From positions 1 through 9,242 of the forward strand of contig JBBIRM010000111.1 in assembly GCA_037441765.1 (NCBI GenBank): a stretch of DNA of 9,242 nucleotides, read 5' to 3'. The translations under genes and the position numbers were made by a program. The notes under the pieces were generated by a model. That model was given only the letters and a program-made list of their open reading frames with translations. It was not told where the DNA came from and searched no databases. Positions 6,502-9,242 of the stretch are shown in pieces. Origin of the DNA: JBBIRM01 sp037441765 (lineage in GTDB: Bacteria > Desulfobacterota > BSN033 > UBA1163). The stretch's first letter is position 1; the number at the start of each line of letters is the position of its first letter.

Positions 6502-7614
6502 ATGGCACTTCAAGGAACCCTAAAAGATTTTAGCATTACAGAAATTATTCAATTGATTGGGCAACAACTGAAAACAGGGGTTCTAAAAATCCGCCGTGGG
6601 AAGAATCTCGCTGAAATCTATTTTGTCGATGGGATGATAGTCCATGTTTACTCCAACTACCGCGGGAAGAAAGACCTCATAGGAGAGATACTGGTTAAGG
6701 CCCAACTGATTACGGAAGAGCAGTTGGAACGGGTGTTAAGAATCCAAAAAGAAACTCTCAAATATTTAGGAGAAATCCTTGTAGAGCTCAAACTTCTGAC
6801 CAAAGAGGATGTCCTAAAGGTGATCTCCACGCAGATTTATGAAACTATATATGATCTCTTCTGGTGGGAAGATGGGGTATTCAATTTTGATCTGAAGCTG
6901 GTAGAAAGTTATAAGAAGATACCTTTTGCTCTAAGCACAGAACAGGTCTTACTGAATATCCTGCGCATGGTGGATGAGTGGTCAGAGATCGAAAAGAAAA
7001 TTTTTTCACCACATTTGGTCTTCAAAAAAGTCCTTCCCGTTGAGGCCAAACCATCTGATGCACTTCCCCAGCCTTCCTATCTAAGAGAGAAGTTAACCTC
7101 AGAGCAGGAACTCATTTACAACCTTGTCGATGGCACTCGGACCGTTCAGGAGATCATAGATCGGAGTCTATTGGGGAAGTTTAATGCCAGTGATATTCTT
7201 GTCGACCTTTTAGAGATGGGGATGATTGAAGTGGTTGGGATTCGAACCCCAAGCCTCGTTAAGAAAGTAAGTATGATTAATTTCAAAGAGGCTTTGGCGT
7301 TTATCTATTTTGGGGCTTTTTTAATCTTTCTCTTTTTAATTCTCATTTATTTTAAGCCAAGTTTTATTCAACATTTTTGGGATTCAAAGATCGAGCGTGT
7401 CCAGATAGAAGCCCCCACCCAATATGTCCATAAAGCCCAGATGAACCGAATAAAAAATGCCCTTGAGGTTTACTATTTGGAGAAGGGGAAATATCCATCC
7501 CAACTCGAAGAGTTGGTTTCCGCTAAACTGCTAAGAAAGAGCGACCTCTACTATCGGAAAGGGGTCTCCTATCAATATGAGTTGAAAGATGGTAGATATT
7601 TTTTAAAGCATTGA
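6502..7614 (+). CDS. PATAN (DUF4388) protein with winged-helix-like segment, membrane helix and pseudopilin-like C-terminus
   Basis: This 370-aa protein starts with a PATAN/DUF4388 domain: LQGTLKDFSITEIIQLI and the strand pair ending EIYFVDGMIVHV (residues 3-49), closing with LFWWEDGVFNFDL (about 119-131). PATAN domains occur in signalling proteins, including PatA-type regulators and proteins of gliding and polarity systems. Between its two halves is a helical insertion with two similar 24-residue units (59-82 and 88-111) separated by 5 residues, an MshEN-like arrangement. Residues 194-246 resemble the winged-helix segment often found with DUF4388. One membrane helix spans about 265-284. Residues 307-370 look like the head of a GspG-type pseudopilin (IKNALEVYYLEKGKYP at 317-332), but there is no N-terminal prepilin peptidase site. 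I infer a cytosolic sensor joined to an extracytoplasmic domain. The ligand and partners are unknown. The start is well supported by AAGGAG 5 nt upstream. Confidence 0.85.
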   Translation: MALQGTLKDFSITEIIQLIGQQLKTGVLKIRRGKNLAEIYFVDGMIVHVYSNYRGKKDLIGEILVKAQLITEEQLERVLRIQKETLKYLGEILVELKLLTKEDVLKVISTQIYETIYDLFWWEDGVFNFDLKLVESYKKIPFALSTEQVLLNILRMVDEWSEIEKKIFSPHLVFKKVLPVEAKPSDALPQPSYLREKLTSEQELIYNLVDGTRTVQEIIDRSLLGKFNASDILVDLLEMGMIEVVGIRTPSLVKKVSMINFKEALAFIYFGAFLIFLFLILIYFKPSFIQHFWDSKIERVQIEAPTQYVHKAQMNRIKNALEVYYLEKGKYPSQLEELVSAKLLRKSDLYYRKGVSYQYELKDGRYFLKH

Positions 7615-7673
7615 GGTCATAAAAGTTCCTTTTTCAACTTCCCTTCTATCCCAAATCTGAGAGCCAAAAAACG
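7615..7673 (+). other. 59-nt spacer before guaA with no clear RBS
   Basis: The spacer is pyrimidine-rich in its middle (about 7626-7652). It contains a weak 5-bp inverted repeat, AAGTT (7623-7627) and AACTT (7636-7640). Only a poor purine stretch, GAGAG (7659-7663), lies ahead of the guaA ATG. I see no purine riboswitch core, no terminator and no convincing promoter. Confidence 0.35.
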
Positions 7674-9233
7674 ATGGAAAGTCAATCCCCCTTTGATAAG
7701 ATTATAATTCTCGATTTCGGATCCCAATATACTCAGCTTATCGCAAGGAGGGTGAGGGAGTGTCAGATTTATAGCGAGATCTATCCTTATAATATAAAGG
7801 TCAATAAGATCCGTTCTTTATCGCCCAAAGGGATCATCCTTTCCGGAGGACCAGCCAGTGTTTATTCGAAGGATGCTCCCCGGTGTGACCCAGGGGTTTT
7901 TGAGATGAGGATACCTATCTTAGGGATCTGCTATGGAATGCAGTTGCTCGGCCAGCAGTTTGGGGGAAGAGTTATCCCTTCCGAAAAAAGGGAGTATGGA
8001 AAAGCAAAGTTGATCCTCCATCACGATGGAGAACTTTTCAAAGGGATTGGAGGGAAAGGAAGTAAGTTACAAGTGTGGATGAGCCATGGAGATCAAATCC
8101 ATACCCTGCCTAATGGATTTAAGGCTATTGGGCATTCAAAGAACACTCCCTATGCTGCCATGGAAGATAATGACAGAAAGATTTATGGACTTCAATTTCA
8201 CCCGGAGGTTCAACATACCCAAAAAGGAACAGAGATAATTAGAAATTTTCTCTTCTCGATCTGTGGATGTAAAAGACTTTGGACCATGAGTTCATTTTTA
8301 AAACAGATAATCCTTGAAATGAGAGGAAAGATTGGATCAGGGAAAGTAATCTGTGCTTTAAGTGGAGGGGTGGATTCTACGGTAGTTGCCCTCTTACTCC
8401 ACCGGGCGGTAGGGGATCGCCTTAAGTGTATTTTTGTGAACAACGGTCTTCTTAGAAAAGGAGAGCCCTCTCAGGTCGTTCATCTCTTCCGACAACATTT
8501 CCAAATCCCCCTGATTTATGTGGATGCAGAGGCCGCTTTTTTAAACACCCTGAAAGGGGTTGTTGACCCTGAGGAAAAACGAAAGAGGATTGGGAAAAAA
8601 TTTATATCCATCTTTGAAAGGGAGGCACGAAAGATCGGAGGGGTGAAGTTTCTGGCACAGGGAACGCTATACCCTGATGTTATTGAAAGCGTATCCTCAA
8701 AAGGGCCTTCCGTTACCATTAAAAGTCACCATAATGTGGGCGGATTGCCTGAAAAGATGAAGTTGAAATTGGTGGAACCCCTGAGGGAACTTTTTAAGGA
8801 TGAGGTGAGGAGGCTGGGAAAAGTCCTGGGTCTTCCTGACGAGGTGAATAAACGCCAGCCATTTCCAGGGCCTGGACTTGCGATTCGGATTATCGGCGAG
8901 GTTACCAGAGAGAGATTAGAGATTTTAAGATCAGCCGATGAGATTGTTTTAGAGGAGATGAAAAAATGGAAAAAGTTGGACCAGGTATGGCAGTCCTTTG
9001 CTATTTTGCTTCCTATTAAGACCGTAGGGGTGATGGGAGATGTGAGAACTTACGAGAATGTAATTGCGTTGAGGGTGGTGAGAAGTGTGGATGGGATGAC
9101 AGCGGATTGGGTTCGCCTGCCCTATAAAATCTTAGAACAACTCTCCACACGAATCATCAACGAGGTCAAAGGCGTAAATCGGGTGGTTTACGACATAAGC
9201 ACAAAGCCCCCAAGCACGATTGAGTGGGAATAA
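7674..9233 (+). CDS. guaA: GMP synthase (glutamine-hydrolysing) GuaA
   Basis: GuaA aminates XMP to GMP, using ATP and ammonia released from glutamine; it is a cytosolic dimer and the final step of the branch begun by GuaB. The 519-aa length is typical. The N-terminal class I glutamine amidotransferase shows FGSQYTQLIARRVRE near the start, the nucleophile Cys86 in GICYGMQLLG, and His176 and Glu178 in FHPEV. The ATP-pyrophosphatase domain has the P-loop SGGVDST at 230-236 and the substrate-loop residues KSHHNVGGLPEKM. The dimerisation domain contains RQPFPGPGLAIRI (from residue 394), and the protein ends with the conserved KPPSTIEWE. All catalytic residues are present. The upstream ribosome binding site is weak, so expression may depend on the preceding gene. 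The stop codon is 9 nt from the window edge, so any terminator lies outside. Confidence 0.98.
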   Translation: MESQSPFDKIIILDFGSQYTQLIARRVRECQIYSEIYPYNIKVNKIRSLSPKGIILSGGPASVYSKDAPRCDPGVFEMRIPILGICYGMQLLGQQFGGRVIPSEKREYGKAKLILHHDGELFKGIGGKGSKLQVWMSHGDQIHTLPNGFKAIGHSKNTPYAAMEDNDRKIYGLQFHPEVQHTQKGTEIIRNFLFSICGCKRLWTMSSFLKQIILEMRGKIGSGKVICALSGGVDSTVVALLLHRAVGDRLKCIFVNNGLLRKGEPSQVVHLFRQHFQIPLIYVDAEAAFLNTLKGVVDPEEKRKRIGKKFISIFEREARKIGGVKFLAQGTLYPDVIESVSSKGPSVTIKSHHNVGGLPEKMKLKLVEPLRELFKDEVRRLGKVLGLPDEVNKRQPFPGPGLAIRIIGEVTRERLEILRSADEIVLEEMKKWKKLDQVWQSFAILLPIKTVGVMGDVRTYENVIALRVVRSVDGMTADWVRLPYKILEQLSTRIINEVKGVNRVVYDISTKPPSTIEWE

Positions 9234-9242
9234 AATAAAAAC

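Noticed and set aside
7615..7673. A purine-type riboswitch ahead of guaA
   Set aside because: 59 nt is too short for the known aptamer classes with an expression platform, and no conserved three-way-junction core is visible.

Overview
The window is a 9.2 kb bacterial chromosomal segment with every recognisable gene on the + strand: rtcA, hflX, guaB, a TPR/zinc-ribbon membrane protein, a PATAN (DUF4388) membrane protein, and guaA. Intergenic gaps are 44, -16 (overlap), 39, 71 and 59 nt. No convincing terminator is visible between genes, so the layout fits one long transcript, possibly with internal promoters. By eye the DNA is moderately AT-rich. The long HflX form with a VYGN...GLKPSQL N-terminus, together with PATAN and pseudopilin-like proteins, suggests a deltaproteobacterial (Desulfobacterota) or neighbouring lineage, probably environmental. 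This is inference from protein style, not a database match.

Region 1-198 is non-coding. It holds an imperfect palindrome (25-50), then a consensus -35 hexamer that is one arm of a perfect TTGACA-N3-TGTCAA inverted repeat just ahead of rtcA. Region 199-3038 carries rtcA (RNA 3'-phosphate cyclase, RNA-end metabolism) and hflX (ribosome-splitting GTPase). hflX appears to start at a non-canonical ATT codon behind a near-perfect Shine-Dalgarno; the nearest canonical start would remove 64 residues that look like genuine HflX sequence. guaB (IMP dehydrogenase) overlaps the 3' end of hflX by 16 nt.

Region 4532-7614 holds two less-known membrane proteins between the two GMP-synthesis genes. The first is a multi-pass TPR protein with a CxxC-17-CxxC zinc ribbon. 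The second has a PATAN domain, a winged-helix-like segment, one membrane helix and a pseudopilin-head-like C-terminus. The helical insertion in its PATAN domain matches the 24-5-24 tandem layout of the c-di-GMP-binding MshEN domain, but lacks the usual arginines.

guaA (GMP synthase) closes the window. guaB and guaA together convert IMP to XMP to GMP. The cluster thus links guanine nucleotide supply with a GTP-dependent ribosome-rescue factor, an RNA-end enzyme and a possible signalling pair. The metabolic genes are ordinary. The ATT start, the MshEN-like insert and the two-protein insertion between guaB and guaA are the points most worth checking.
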